From Candidatus Methylopumilus universalis (GTDB taxonomy: Bacteria; Pseudomonadota; Gammaproteobacteria; Burkholderiales; Methylophilaceae), in assembly GCF_006365315.1 (NCBI RefSeq), contig NZ_CP040968.1, forward strand, positions 992,001-1,056,000: DNA of 64,000 nt. Direction: 5' to 3'. Positions 1 to 9,272 of this stretch are shown one piece after another (position 1 is the first letter of the stretch; each line of letters opens with the position of its first letter). Position numbers and translations under genes: made by a program. The notes under the pieces are model-generated. The model did not search any database. It had not been told where the DNA came from and saw only the letters and a program-made list of their open reading frames with translations.

Positions 1-516
1 GTGCACTCTACCTTATGGGGTTTTGCAGCCATCTCTATCATGATGATCATTTACTACATGGCCTTTGGTGGTGTTTCTATTTTCGCGCTTGCTGTGAATT
101 TATTATTACTAGTCGCTTTATTATCAATAATGCAAGCCACCCTAACACTTCCTGGACTAGCAGCGATTGCGTTGGCATTAGGTATGGCAATTGATGCAAA
201 CGTTCTCATTAATGAAAGAATCAGGGAAGAGCTTAGAAATGGCAACACGCCACAAGCAAGTATTCATGCTGGTTATGATCGAGCTTTTGATACTATCCTT
301 GACTCTAATGTCACTACTTTAATTGCAGGTCTTGCCTTATTTATGTTTGGCACAGGTCCGATTAAAGGATTTGCGGTTGTTCACGTGTTAGGCATCTTAA
401 CTTCTATGTTCAGTGCCATTTTAGTTTCACGAGCGTTAGTAAATATTATTTATGGTTATCGTCGCAAAATTGACAAATTGTCTATTGGTCAAATTTACAA
501 GCCACAAGAAGATTAA
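1..516 (+). CDS. secD: Protein translocase subunit SecD, C-terminal part (5' end outside window)
   Basis: SecD works with SecF and SecYEG in the inner membrane, using the proton gradient to help pull exported proteins across. The 171 visible residues are the C-terminal membrane domain. Several hydrophobic segments surround the family motif GMAIDANVLINERIREEL at about residues 61-78, which is typical of the SecD/RND fold. The frame is open from base 1, so the GTG at base 1 is not a credible start and the periplasmic part lies upstream of the window. secF follows after 2 bases, the usual secDF arrangement. Function is certain by family; only completeness is limited. Confidence 0.95.
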   Translation: MHSTLWGFAAISIMMIIYYMAFGGVSIFALAVNLLLLVALLSIMQATLTLPGLAAIALALGMAIDANVLINERIREELRNGNTPQASIHAGYDRAFDTILDSNVTTLIAGLALFMFGTGPIKGFAVVHVLGILTSMFSAILVSRALVNIIYGYRRKIDKLSIGQIYKPQED

Positions 517-518
517 TT

Positions 519-1457
519 ATGGAATTATTTAGAATAAAAAAAGATATCCCCTTTATGAGTTACGGCCGACTAACCACGACCATTTCTCTCATTACATTTA
601 TTATCTCTATTGTCTTTCTGAGTTTTAAAGGTCTTAATCTTGGTGTAGATTTTACTGGTGGCACGCTTATGGAAGTAAGTTATAGCCATCCAGCCGATAT
701 CGATAAGATTCGTCAAGTCATGGATAAAATTGACCTTAAAGATACGACGGTACAAAATTTCGGCACAAGTAAAGATGTATTGATTCGCTTACCTATTCTG
801 CAAGATCTATCTATCGCTCAATTGTCAGAAAAAGTATCCGCGGCACTTATTGAGAGTGATAAAGATACAAAAATACAAAGAGTAGAGTCTGTGGGATCAC
901 AAGTTGGGGAAGAGCTTTATGCAAATGGAGCACTTGCTCTCCTTCTCGTGTGCTTTGGAATTATTGCTTATCTCGCATTAAGATTTGAATGGCGTTTTGC
1001 AGTTGCTGCTGTGATTGCCAATATGCATGATGTCATTATTATTTTAGGCTTTTTTGCATTTTTCCAATGGGAATTTAACCTCACAGTCCTCGCGGCTATC
1101 CTTGCTGTCTTAGGCTATTCTGTGAATGAATCGGTTGTGGTTTTTGATCGCGTCAGAGAAAACTTTAAAAAGATGAGAAAAGCGAATGTAGTTGAAGTGA
1201 TTGATAATGCAATCACAAGAACAATGTCTCGCACTGTGATTACCCATTTGATGACTCAAACGATGGTGTGCTCGATGTTATTTTTTGGCGGGGAAACACT
1301 TCATAATTTCGCTCTAGCATTAACTATAGGTATTTTATTCGGCATCTATTCATCAGTACTTGTCGCATGTCCAGTTGCAATGTGGCTTGGCGTATCTCAA
1401 CGCAATCTCGGTCAAGTTCAACCTAAAGAAGATACGTCACAAGAAATCAATCCCTAA
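519..1457 (+). CDS. secF: Protein translocase subunit SecF
   Basis: SecF is the partner of SecD in the proton-driven SecDF complex. It is 312 residues, normal for stand-alone SecF. A first membrane helix (about residues 16-36) leads into the conserved DFTGGTLMEV motif near residue 45. A periplasmic domain follows, then five more helices carrying the signature SVNESVVVFDRVRENF near residue 205. The ATG lies 2 bases after the secD stop, so the genes are probably translationally coupled. The C-terminal tail is short, acidic and polar, as expected for a cytoplasmic end. Confidence 0.96.
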   Translation: MELFRIKKDIPFMSYGRLTTTISLITFIISIVFLSFKGLNLGVDFTGGTLMEVSYSHPADIDKIRQVMDKIDLKDTTVQNFGTSKDVLIRLPILQDLSIAQLSEKVSAALIESDKDTKIQRVESVGSQVGEELYANGALALLLVCFGIIAYLALRFEWRFAVAAVIANMHDVIIILGFFAFFQWEFNLTVLAAILAVLGYSVNESVVVFDRVRENFKKMRKANVVEVIDNAITRTMSRTVITHLMTQTMVCSMLFFGGETLHNFALALTIGILFGIYSSVLVACPVAMWLGVSQRNLGQVQPKEDTSQEINP

Positions 1458-1470
1458 GTTTTTTTAAACT

Positions 1471-2748
1471 TTGAATACCCTTTCTATTAGTTACCAATTT
1501 GTCATTCTTGTAGCCTTACTCGCTATAGCTGCTTTTTTCTCGCTTGCTGAAACAAGCTTAATGACTCTCAACCGCTATCGATTAAAACACTTGGTGTCTC
1601 AAGGGGATCGTGCGGCCAAGCTCACACATAAACTACTCTCTTCCCCTGCAAAGCTTTTAGGCGTTATTCTGCTTTGTAAAGAATTTGCAAGCGCTGCATC
1701 TGCAATGATTGTCACTATTATTACAGTGCGCCTCTACGGAGAAGGACAAATAGCTCTTATGGCTGGAACTCTAGTGACCACATTCTTAATTCTTATTTTT
1801 GGTGAAGTATCTCCAAAGGTTATTGCAGCTTCCAAACCAGAAAGATTTGCATTTTTTAGTAGCTATATACTCTTCCCTCTTTTAAAAATTCTCTATCCGA
1901 TAGTTGCTCTAGTTAACTTTTTTGTATTAAGTTTTGTAAAACTATTTAATGTGAAAATTGATTTGAATAATAATCTTCATGCAATATCGATGGATGAGTT
2001 AAGAAGTATTATTTCAGAAGCAGGTCAATTTATTCCGAATCAACATAGAAAAATCCTGCTGAATGTGTTTGAGCTTGAGCGCATTACAGTCGACGATATT
2101 ATGATTCCGCATACTTCCGTTGAAACTATTGATTTTGACTTAATGGATGAAGAAATTATTCAGAAATTAGTCACTTTCCAACACAGCAGAATATTGGTAA
2201 AAACAAATTCACCTGACAGTATCATAGGACTGCTTAATACTCAGAAAATTATTAAACAACTTAATATTCATGATGCATTAAGTAAAATTACAAAGGATGA
2301 TTTAAAGGCGCTCATTTCAGAACCATACTTCATTCCATCTGGCACACCTTTATATACTCAAATGCAGCACTTTCAAGATAAGCAAGAAAGAGTGGGTTTA
2401 ATTGTAAATGAACATGGTGAATTTATTGGGCTAATAAGCCTTGAAGATATTCTAGAAGAAATTGTTGGCGAATTTAACCTAGATTTTCTTTCAAAATCAT
2501 CTAAATTTAGTCAAGATGATGATGGGGGTTGGATTGTAGATGGTAGTGTAACAATTCGAACACTAAACAAAAAATTGAATCTTCAGTTTCCAATTGACGG
2601 CCCTAAGACATTAAATGGCTTGGTGTTAGAATACTTTGAAGATATCCCAGAACCGAATACAAGTTTCAAAATTGCAAACCATACTATGGAAGTTCTTCAG
2701 TCTCACGACCGAATTGTAAAGAGCATAAAAATCTATCCTCTGTCGTAA
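1471..2748 (+). CDS. CNNM/CorC-family membrane protein (DUF21, CBS pair, CorC_HlyC)
   Basis: This 425-residue protein has an N-terminal DUF21 membrane domain (about residues 1-190, several helices, beginning AIAAFFSLAETSLMTLNR). It is followed by a CBS-domain pair (about 200-330) and a C-terminal CorC_HlyC domain (about 340-425). Family members act in magnesium/cobalt efflux or metal tolerance at the inner membrane; the ion cannot be told from sequence. The start is a TTG at 1471, because no ATG or GTG lies upstream of the first membrane helix in this frame. No clear ribosome binding site is visible. It follows secF by 13 bases and may be co-transcribed. Confidence 0.85.
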   Translation: MNTLSISYQFVILVALLAIAAFFSLAETSLMTLNRYRLKHLVSQGDRAAKLTHKLLSSPAKLLGVILLCKEFASAASAMIVTIITVRLYGEGQIALMAGTLVTTFLILIFGEVSPKVIAASKPERFAFFSSYILFPLLKILYPIVALVNFFVLSFVKLFNVKIDLNNNLHAISMDELRSIISEAGQFIPNQHRKILLNVFELERITVDDIMIPHTSVETIDFDLMDEEIIQKLVTFQHSRILVKTNSPDSIIGLLNTQKIIKQLNIHDALSKITKDDLKALISEPYFIPSGTPLYTQMQHFQDKQERVGLIVNEHGEFIGLISLEDILEEIVGEFNLDFLSKSSKFSQDDDGGWIVDGSVTIRTLNKKLNLQFPIDGPKTLNGLVLEYFEDIPEPNTSFKIANHTMEVLQSHDRIVKSIKIYPLS

Positions 2749-2823
2749 TTTTTTAAAAATTCTCCTGAAGAATTGCTTGAGTTTTTATTTTTTTTAATCA
2801 CAATAATAAATAGGGTTTAGCTC

Positions 2824-3138
2824 ATGCCAAAAGTAAATGCAACTGAAGACCTAAAGCTTAGTCCAAAGAAAGCTAAGACTAAACTTCCAAGCATGTATAA
2901 AGTTATTATACTGAACGATGACTTTACGCCCATGGAATTCGTTGTGAATACAATTCAGCGTTTTTTTAATAAAAGTGTTGATGAGGCTACTCGTATAATG
3001 TTAAAAATACATACAGAGGGCTTGGGTGTTTGTGGAATATTCCCCGTAGATATTGCGGAAACAAAAATGAATCAGGTGCTAAACTATGCAAAAGAACACC
3101 AGCACCCTTTGCAATGTATTATTGAAAGAATTGATTAA
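2824..3138 (+). CDS. clpS: ATP-dependent Clp protease adaptor ClpS
   Basis: ClpS delivers N-degron substrates to ClpAP. It binds the ClpA N-domain and the destabilising N-terminal residue. The 104-residue protein has a flexible N-terminal arm and the typical core: [15 protein letters not shown] with the two Asp residues of the ligand pocket, then [19 protein letters not shown]. The ATG follows a short AT-rich spacer of 75 bases after the CorC-like gene, where a promoter could lie. clpA starts 9 bases downstream, so the adaptor and its unfoldase form one unit, as in most proteobacteria. Confidence 0.96.
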   Translation: MPKVNATEDLKLSPKKAKTKLPSMYKVIILNDDFTPMEFVVNTIQRFFNKSVDEATRIMLKIHTEGLGVCGIFPVDIAETKMNQVLNYAKEHQHPLQCIIERID

Positions 3139-3147
3139 ATTTAAATT

Positions 3148-5415
3148 ATGATAGCTCAAGAACTCGAAGTTAGCCTGCATATGGCATTTATGGATGCGAG
3201 ACAAAAGCGTCATGAGCTTATTACGGTTGAGCATTTGCTTCTTGCTATGCTTGATAACCCTTCTGCAGCAGAAGTGCTTAAAGCCTGCGGTTCAAATATT
3301 GAAACACTCAGAAATGAATTAACCCAATATATCGACGATCATACGCCAACTATTTCTGGTGATGATGAAGTTGATACTCAGCCCACACTTGGATTTCAAA
3401 GAGTTATTCAAAGAGCAATGCTTCATGTTCAATCCTCTGGCAAAAAAGAAGTTAATGGAGCAAATGTATTAGTTGCAATCTATGGTGAAAAAGATTCGCA
3501 TGCTGTTTACTTTCTTCACCAACAAGGGGTAACCCGACTTGATGTCGTTAATTTTATTGCACATGGCGTTTCTAAATTAAATGAAGGTGAAACTCATAAA
3601 CCATCTGCCGAACAAGAGAATGATCAAGAATCATCCGCTAGCAAAGCACTAGAAACTTATGCTATTAATCTTAATAAAATGGTACTAGCGGGCAAAATTG
3701 ACCCTTTGATTGGTCGTGATTCAGAAATTGAGCGCGTGATTCAAACTCTCTGTAGAAGAAGAAAAAATAATCCACTTCTCGTAGGTGAAGCTGGTGTTGG
3801 AAAAACTGCAATTGCTGAAGGACTCGCAAAAAGAATTGTCGACAAAGAAGTGCCTAGCATTTTAGAAGGCACAACAATATTCTCGCTTGATATGGGCACA
3901 TTGTTAGCAGGCACAAAATACCGCGGCGACTTTGAGCAAAGACTTAAATCTGTGATGAAGCAACTCAATGAACATAAAGATGCTATTTTATTTATTGATG
4001 AAATTCACACGCTTATAGGGGCTGGATCTGCAAGCGGAGGCACGCTTGATGCATCTAACCTCCTTAAGCCTGCGCTATCGAATGGATCTATTAAATGTAT
4101 TGGTGCGACGACATATCAGGAATATAGAACAGTCTTTGAAAAAGATCATGCGTTAGCAAGAAGATTTCAGAAAATTGATGTGAATGAACCAAGCATTCTT
4201 GATACGATCAATATTCTCAAAGGGCTTAAAACCAGATTTGAAAAACATCATAATGTAAAATATTCTGTTGCAGCAATTCATAGCGCTGCAGAACTTTCTG
4301 CAAAATATATTAATGATAGACATCTTCCTGATAAAGCAATTGATGTCATTGATGAAGCTGGCGCTGCTCAGAGAATACTTCCAAAAAATAAACAGAAGAA
4401 AGTAATCACTAATAAAGAAATTGAAGAGGTCATAGCTAAGATTGCTAAGATCCCTCCAAAAAATATTTCTAATGATGACAAGCATGCGCTAAAGAATCTA
4501 GAGCGTGATCTTAAAGCAGTTATCTTTGGGCAAGATAAAGCCATTGAAAATTTAGCTAGTGCTATAAAAATGACAAGAAGTGGATTGGGCGTTCCAAACA
4601 AACCTATAGGTAACTTTCTTTTTAGCGGACCAACAGGTGTTGGAAAAACTGAAGTAGCTCGCCAACTTGCTTACATTCTAGGTATTGAACTCGTTCGTAT
4701 CGATATGAGTGAATATATGGAAAGGCATGCAGTTTCAAGACTTATAGGCGCTCCACCAGGCTACGTCGGATTCGAGCAAGGTGGTTTAATGACAGAAGCT
4801 GTTAATAAACAACCTTATTGTGTTCTTCTTCTTGATGAGATTGAAAAAGCACACCCTGATATCTTTAATATTCTCTTGCAAGTCATGGATCATGGATCTT
4901 TAACTGATAGCAATGGTAGAAAAACAGATTTCAGAAATGTGACCCTGATTATGACAACCAATGCTGGTGCAGAATCTATTTCTAAAACTTCTATGGGCTT
5001 TACCCAATCTAAAAAAATGGGTGACGAGCTAGCAGAAATTAAACGCTTATTTACGCCTGAATTTAGAAATAGACTTGATGCGACTGTATCATTTGCAGCC
5101 CTCGACCATGATGTCATTCTAAAAGTTGTTGATAAATTCCTTATGCAGCTTGAAGATCAATTACATGAGAAAAAAGTAGATGCAACTTTCACAGAAAATC
5201 TCAAATCATACCTAGCCAAAAACGGCTTTGATCCAAGTATGGGTGCTAGACCTATGTCACGCCTCATTCAAGATACAATTAGAAAAGCACTTGCAGATGA
5301 GTTACTGTTTGGTAAGCTCACTAATGGTGGTAATGTAATTATTGATATTGATAGCGATGACAAAGTGAAATTAATTTTCGAAGAAGAAAATAAAGCTATT
5401 CTTCAAGAATCTTAA
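3148..5415 (+). CDS. clpA: ATP-dependent Clp protease ATP-binding subunit ClpA
   Basis: ClpA is the AAA+ unfoldase that feeds substrates to ClpP. Its 755 residues match the family length. The order is: a double Clp-N domain (1-145), AAA-1 with Walker A GEAGVGKT near residue 214 and Walker B LFIDEIHTL near 282, then AAA-2 with Walker A GPTGVGKT near 494, the pore loop GYVG near 537 and Walker B LLLDEIEKAHPD. A C-terminal small domain ends the protein. It lies directly after clpS. Its stop codon overlaps that of the convergent GST-like gene (shared TTAA at 5412-5415), leaving no room for an intrinsic terminator. Confidence 0.97.
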   Translation: MIAQELEVSLHMAFMDARQKRHELITVEHLLLAMLDNPSAAEVLKACGSNIETLRNELTQYIDDHTPTISGDDEVDTQPTLGFQRVIQRAMLHVQSSGKKEVNGANVLVAIYGEKDSHAVYFLHQQGVTRLDVVNFIAHGVSKLNEGETHKPSAEQENDQESSASKALETYAINLNKMVLAGKIDPLIGRDSEIERVIQTLCRRRKNNPLLVGEAGVGKTAIAEGLAKRIVDKEVPSILEGTTIFSLDMGTLLAGTKYRGDFEQRLKSVMKQLNEHKDAILFIDEIHTLIGAGSASGGTLDASNLLKPALSNGSIKCIGATTYQEYRTVFEKDHALARRFQKIDVNEPSILDTINILKGLKTRFEKHHNVKYSVAAIHSAAELSAKYINDRHLPDKAIDVIDEAGAAQRILPKNKQKKVITNKEIEEVIAKIAKIPPKNISNDDKHALKNLERDLKAVIFGQDKAIENLASAIKMTRSGLGVPNKPIGNFLFSGPTGVGKTEVARQLAYILGIELVRIDMSEYMERHAVSRLIGAPPGYVGFEQGGLMTEAVNKQPYCVLLLDEIEKAHPDIFNILLQVMDHGSLTDSNGRKTDFRNVTLIMTTNAGAESISKTSMGFTQSKKMGDELAEIKRLFTPEFRNRLDATVSFAALDHDVILKVVDKFLMQLEDQLHEKKVDATFTENLKSYLAKNGFDPSMGARPMSRLIQDTIRKALADELLFGKLTNGGNVIIDIDSDDKVKLIFEEENKAILQES

Positions 5416-6014
5416 TCCTTCCTCATCACCTCTTGAAACATCCGGGTGTTTATTAAGTTGTGTAGCCATTTTTTTAATTCTTGATACTTAGAATTCAAAA
5501 ACCAATCCTCATCTACCAACGAAAATTGTCTTACAAATGGAAAGATTGCCGCATCAGCAAGGCTTATTCGCTCTACCATTAAGTAATTATTAGATTGCAA
5601 TTTATCGTTTAACAAATTCAAAAAAATTTCACATTCAGAACGATAGTATTCTTTTGAATGTTCCGGAAAGCGACCAGCATATTTATATCTATCTAAATTT
5701 TTCTTAAAATTAAAATCATTTTCATCAATAAGTTTTTGGCTAGCATTCTCATCATTTAAAAGCCAGCATTCTGGGTCATGTTGACTGAGGGCCCATAGCA
5801 TAATTTCCAGGCTCTCTTCGATGACTGCGCCATCGATATCAACTAATACAGGGACTGTACCTTTGGGACTTAAAGCTAAAAATTCGCTTGATTTATGCTT
5901 GAGTGAAATTTCTATAGGCTCATAAGCGATCTTAGCTTGATACAAGGCCAGTCTTGATCGAATGGCATAAGGACAGCGCCTATATGTATATAACCTTGGT
6001 TTAATCAATATCAT
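5412..6014 (-). CDS. Glutathione S-transferase-like protein
   Basis: A glutathione S-transferase fold protein. The thioredoxin-like N-domain starts LYTYRRCPYAIRSRLALYQ (a CPYA redox/GSH-binding motif). It includes the cis-Pro and GSH contacts in GTVPVLVD and EESLEIMLW. An all-helical C-domain follows (about residues 85-200). I chose the ATG at 6014, which overlaps the pyrD stop as TAATG, because the CPYA motif then sits near the N-terminus as in relatives; six extra residues are possible from an upstream ATG inside pyrD. Substrate unknown. It is probably translated with pyrD. The CxxA rather than CxxC motif points to a GST rather than a glutaredoxin. Confidence 0.8.
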   Translation of the reverse strand: MILIKPRLYTYRRCPYAIRSRLALYQAKIAYEPIEISLKHKSSEFLALSPKGTVPVLVDIDGAVIEESLEIMLWALSQHDPECWLLNDENASQKLIDENDFNFKKNLDRYKYAGRFPEHSKEYYRSECEIFLNLLNDKLQSNNYLMVERISLADAAIFPFVRQFSLVDEDWFLNSKYQELKKWLHNLINTRMFQEVMRKD

Positions 6015-7027
6015 TAGCCAATGGAATGGCAAGCATCAAGAATGAGCTTTCTTCCTTGGTAAACTAGACCTGAATAGATTTGAACAAGCTCAGCACCTGC
6101 TTTTATTTTCTCAACTGCATCTTCTCCAGAAAATATACCCCCCACACCAATGATTGGAACTTCTCCTTGAAGCCTTGAATAAAGCTCGCGAATAATTGAG
6201 TTGGACAAATTAAATAAGGGCTTGCCTGACATGCCGCCGGCTTCTTTTCCATTAAAAAGGTCATTTACCGAATCTCTATTAACAGTTGTATTAGTCGCTA
6301 TCACTCCATCAATTTTATTTTTGATGATGCTTTTCGATATTGCATCTAAATGCTTAAGGGTTAAATCAGGTGAAATTTTTAAAGCAATAGGAACATAGCG
6401 CCCATAATAATCATTCAATCTGGTTTGCTCTTGTTTAAGTTGTGCTAATAAAATATTAAGCGCTTTTGTTTCTTGCAGATCTCTTAAGTTTTTTGTATTG
6501 GGTGAGGAAATGTTGACTGCAATATAATTTGCATATTGATATACCTTTTTCATACATAAAATATAATCTTCTGCTGCTTTTTCTATGGGGGTATCAAAGT
6601 TCTTGCCAATATTAATTCCAAGAACACCTTTATATTTACTCAGTCTAATATTTTCAACTGCAGCATCTACGCCTATGTTATTAAAGCCAAATCGGTTGAT
6701 AATGCCCTGAGCCTCCGGCAACCTAAATAATCGAGGTCTTGGATTGCCTGGTTGAGCTCTTGGGGTGATCGTTCCAACTTCAATAAAACCAAAACCTAAT
6801 TTACCTAAGGCATCAATATGGCTTGCATTCTTATCTAGTCCTGCAGCTAATCCCACAGGGTTTTGAAAGGGGATGCCCATCACAGTTCTGAGCTTTGAAG
6901 GATGAGGGGCTTTTAAGAGGCCCAGTAAGCCCATTTTATTAGAAAGAGATAGTGCCTTAAGGGTTAAGTCATGCGAAAATTCTGCATCAAACTTAAATAA
7001 TAGCGAACGAATTAATTGGTGGCTCAT
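6014..7027 (-). CDS. pyrD: Dihydroorotate dehydrogenase (quinone), class 2
   Basis: PyrD oxidises dihydroorotate to orotate in pyrimidine synthesis and passes electrons to membrane quinone. The 337-residue length and the N-terminal amphipathic stretch (SHQLIRSLLFKFDAEFSHDL) are class 2 traits. Motifs include NPVGLAAGLDKNA, the FMN/active-site segment NISSPNTKNLRDLQ with the catalytic Ser, ALKISPDL, and the phosphate-binding GVGGIFSGEDA near the C-terminus. The start is an ATG facing the divergent roxA-like gene 46 bases away. pyrC lies far off at 55657, so pyrimidine genes are scattered. Confidence 0.97.
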   Translation of the reverse strand: MSHQLIRSLLFKFDAEFSHDLTLKALSLSNKMGLLGLLKAPHPSKLRTVMGIPFQNPVGLAAGLDKNASHIDALGKLGFGFIEVGTITPRAQPGNPRPRLFRLPEAQGIINRFGFNNIGVDAAVENIRLSKYKGVLGINIGKNFDTPIEKAAEDYILCMKKVYQYANYIAVNISSPNTKNLRDLQETKALNILLAQLKQEQTRLNDYYGRYVPIALKISPDLTLKHLDAISKSIIKNKIDGVIATNTTVNRDSVNDLFNGKEAGGMSGKPLFNLSNSIIRELYSRLQGEVPIIGVGGIFSGEDAVEKIKAGAELVQIYSGLVYQGRKLILDACHSIG

Positions 7028-7073
7028 AACTCTGTTATTTTAACTTAGGAAGTTATAAGGCTAAATAAATATT

Positions 7074-8225
7074 ATGCGATTAAATCCTAAAAATCATATT
7101 CTAGGAAAGATATCTAACGATGTCTTTCTTAAAAAATATTGGCAAAAAAAACCTCTTTTAATTAGGGGTGCCATTAAGAATTTTAAATCTCCAATTACAG
7201 AAAAAGATCTTTTTAAAATCGCGCAAAACGAAACCGCAATCTCTCGCCTAATTGAATACAAGCATGGTATTTGGCAAGTCAAATATGGCCCTTTTAAAAA
7301 ATCAGATCTCCCTAAAAAAACCAATACATCTTGGACAATGCTTGTACAAAATATTAACCATCATGTTCCTTTTGCTGAGTCATTTTTAAATCTTTTTAAA
7401 TTTATTCCTTATGCTCGTCTTGATGATTTAATGGTGAGCTTTGCTACAAAAAAAGGGAGTGTCGGCCCTCACTATGACTCTTATGATGTATTTCTATTTC
7501 AAGCACATGGCGAAAGAGAATGGAAAATTAGTGATCAAAAGAAATTTTCTTTAGATAAAAAATCGGCTATTAAAATAATTACTAATTTTAAGACTAAAAA
7601 TACATGGGTACTTAAGCCAGGTGACATGCTGTATTTGCCGCCCAATGTAGGTCACTGGGGTATATCTCAAAGTGATGATTGCCTAACTTATTCTATTGGA
7701 TTCAGAGCGCCTGGTACATTTGAGATCCAATCTAAATTTTTAGATTTTATTCAAGATAACCTCATTACAAATCAAAATGATCTTTATAAAGATCCGAATT
7801 TAAATCTTCAAAAAAATCCTGCTGAAATCAATTTAAATATGATAAAAAAAATTCAGCAGATTGTGAATCAATTGCGCTGGAATGCGAAATCAATTAATAC
7901 TTTTATTGGTCAATTACTGACAGAGCCAATTGAAGGAGCTGTTTTCGAGACTTCTAAACCTTTAACACTTGAAATTTTTAAAAAAGATCTCATAAAAAAA
8001 CCACTTAAACTTAACCCAAAAACAAGAATGCTTTTTATAAAAAATAATTTTTATATCAACGGTGAACTGATTGAGACTGATAAAAAGAGCGTCGTACATC
8101 TAAAGCAACTTGCAAATGACAGAGAAATATCAGTAAAGTCTACTTTGAACAAAAAGGATTTGAACGCTTTAGGGATAGTTTTGCTCCCCCTCTATCTCTC
8201 GGGATTTATTGATTTTATTGAATAA
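7074..8225 (+). CDS. roxA: JmjC/cupin ribosomal oxygenase (RoxA/YcfD-type, uL16 arginine hydroxylase)
   Basis: This 383-residue protein matches the RoxA/YcfD family, 2-oxoglutarate/Fe(II) oxygenases that hydroxylate an arginine of ribosomal protein uL16. The N-terminal part contains YWQKKPLLIRGAI. The JmjC core has the iron triad His133-x-Asp135 (GPHYDSYD) and the distal His near residue 194 (NVGHWGIS). The C-terminal part (about 230-383) is the dimerisation and winged-helix-like region. The body is rich in Lys, Asn and Ile, in line with its AT-rich setting. Family assignment is firm; the exact substrate is inferred. Confidence 0.88.
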   Translation: MRLNPKNHILGKISNDVFLKKYWQKKPLLIRGAIKNFKSPITEKDLFKIAQNETAISRLIEYKHGIWQVKYGPFKKSDLPKKTNTSWTMLVQNINHHVPFAESFLNLFKFIPYARLDDLMVSFATKKGSVGPHYDSYDVFLFQAHGEREWKISDQKKFSLDKKSAIKIITNFKTKNTWVLKPGDMLYLPPNVGHWGISQSDDCLTYSIGFRAPGTFEIQSKFLDFIQDNLITNQNDLYKDPNLNLQKNPAEINLNMIKKIQQIVNQLRWNAKSINTFIGQLLTEPIEGAVFETSKPLTLEIFKKDLIKKPLKLNPKTRMLFIKNNFYINGELIETDKKSVVHLKQLANDREISVKSTLNKKDLNALGIVLLPLYLSGFIDFIE

Positions 8226-8227
8226 TA

Positions 8228-8257
8228 TTAACTATCCCGCTTATTTTGTTGTAGAAT
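8228..8257 (+). promoter_or_regulatory. Candidate promoter for the 43-residue lipoprotein
   Basis: A weak -35 TTAACT (8228-8233) and a -10 TAGAAT (8252-8257) are separated by 18 bases, about 50 bases before the lipoprotein start. A purine-rich AAGGA (8304-8308) then precedes the ATG at normal distance. Seen by eye only. Confidence 0.35.
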
Positions 8258-8314
8258 AATTGGTAGGGAGTCTTTCATAGGCCCCGAATTCAACATTAAT
8301 TTTAAGGATTAAAA

Positions 8315-8446
8315 ATGACACGTTCACTACTTATCGCTTTATTATTAGCTATTGGTTTAACTGCTTGCGGCAAAAAAGAAGAAGCTGCTCCTGCTGCTGA
8401 TGCAGCTCCAGCTGCTGAAGCTGCTCCAGCTGCTGAAGCTAAGTAA
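8315..8446 (+). CDS. Small Ala/Pro/Glu-rich lipoprotein, 43 residues
   Basis: A short gene with a lipoprotein signal: MTRSLLIALLLAIGLTAC, a basic start, a hydrophobic core and a lipobox LTAC with Cys18. The mature part is only 26 residues: GKKEE followed by three six-residue repeats of the form A-P-A-A-(D/E)-A. At DNA level this is an 18-base unit repeated in tandem at 8387-8440; the last two copies are identical and the first has diverged. It has its own AAGGA ribosome site and is closed by a strong hairpin terminator at 8472, so it is a free-standing transcript. Function unknown. Small lipoproteins of this composition occur in many betaproteobacteria. Confidence 0.85.
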   Translation: MTRSLLIALLLAIGLTACGKKEEAAPAADAAPAAEAAPAAEAK

Positions 8447-8471
8447 TAGATAATTAATCTATTGTTTTAAT

Positions 8472-8501
8472 AAAAAAGCCGGTTTCTAACCGGCTTTTTT
8501 T
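8472..8501 (+). terminator. Bidirectional intrinsic terminator
   Basis: AAAAAAGCCGG-TTTCTAA-CCGGCTTTTTT: a GC-containing stem with A and T runs on the two sides, so it can stop transcription from the lipoprotein (+). On the minus strand it overlaps the last codons of the MBL hydrolase gene, so it may also end the dapA-bamC-MBL transcript. Confidence 0.9.
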
Positions 8502-9270
8502 ATATCATCTGCCACGACGTTCCCTCAGCTTGAGTTGCAATCTTTATCCAGTCTCGTTCACATCCTATTTTTCCTACAATAGCTTCTTTCACTAAGTCCT
8601 CAGTATTATTTTTCTCACTTAGATGTGCGGCTACAAGATGCTTTAATTGTTTAAATTGAATTTTCCCCAGAATGTCCGCCGCTGTTTGATTGTCTAAATG
8701 ACCCAGTTTGCCACTTATTCTTTTCTTTAGACTGTATGTATATTCGCTTGATTCAAGCAAGTTAAGATCATGATTAAATTCTATAATGAGGGCATCGAGC
8801 TGCTGAAGCATATTTTCAATATGAGGCGTTGAAGTGCCTGTGTCCGTTAAAATGCCTAATTTACGATTACCATCACTCAATGTAAATTGAGTCGGTTCTC
8901 TTGCATCATGAGGGACTGGAAAGGGTTGAATTGTAAAGTCTTCTATTTCAAATGCATTGTGGCTATCAATCATATGGAAATCAATTTCATAAGATTTAAT
9001 CATATGTTTTTCACACATTTTGAAAGTTCCATAAGAAAGCCAAATGGGAATCTTAAATTTGTTGGCTAGTTTAAAAGCGCCTTTGACGTGATCTTCATGC
9101 TCATGCGTTAGCAGAATCCCTGTAATATTTTCAGGAGTCTCATTCAGTCGATCTAATCGAGATATGACATCTTGAATTGCAAAACCACAATCAACCATTA
9201 AAAGTGATTTGTTTTGCTTAACTACAAATGAATTGCCGGCACTTCCGCTACCTAAAGATGCGAATTGCAT
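8500..9270 (-). CDS. MBL-fold metallohydrolase (YycJ/WalJ-like)
   Basis: A 256-residue metallo-beta-lactamase fold protein. The metal motif is LLTHEHEDHVKGA (HxHxDH) near residue 54. GSGSAGNSF lies at the start and further metal ligands in ILTDTGT, EFNHD and AAHLSEKN. This pattern matches the YycJ/WalJ group, proposed to be exonucleases or phosphodiesterases in DNA repair or cell-wall regulation; the substrate is not settled. It starts 2 bases after bamC ends and is probably the third gene of dapA-bamC-MBL. Confidence 0.82.
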   Translation of the reverse strand: MQFASLGSGSAGNSFVVKQNKSLLMVDCGFAIQDVISRLDRLNETPENITGILLTHEHEDHVKGAFKLANKFKIPIWLSYGTFKMCEKHMIKSYEIDFHMIDSHNAFEIEDFTIQPFPVPHDAREPTQFTLSDGNRKLGILTDTGTSTPHIENMLQQLDALIIEFNHDLNLLESSEYTYSLKKRISGKLGHLDNQTAADILGKIQFKQLKHLVAAHLSEKNNTEDLVKEAIVGKIGCERDWIKIATQAEGTSWQMI

Positions 9271-9272
9271 CT

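Noticed and set aside
1-3. GTG at the first base as the start of a short gene
   Set aside because: The frame is open to the edge and the sequence is the interior of SecD; the real start is outside the window.
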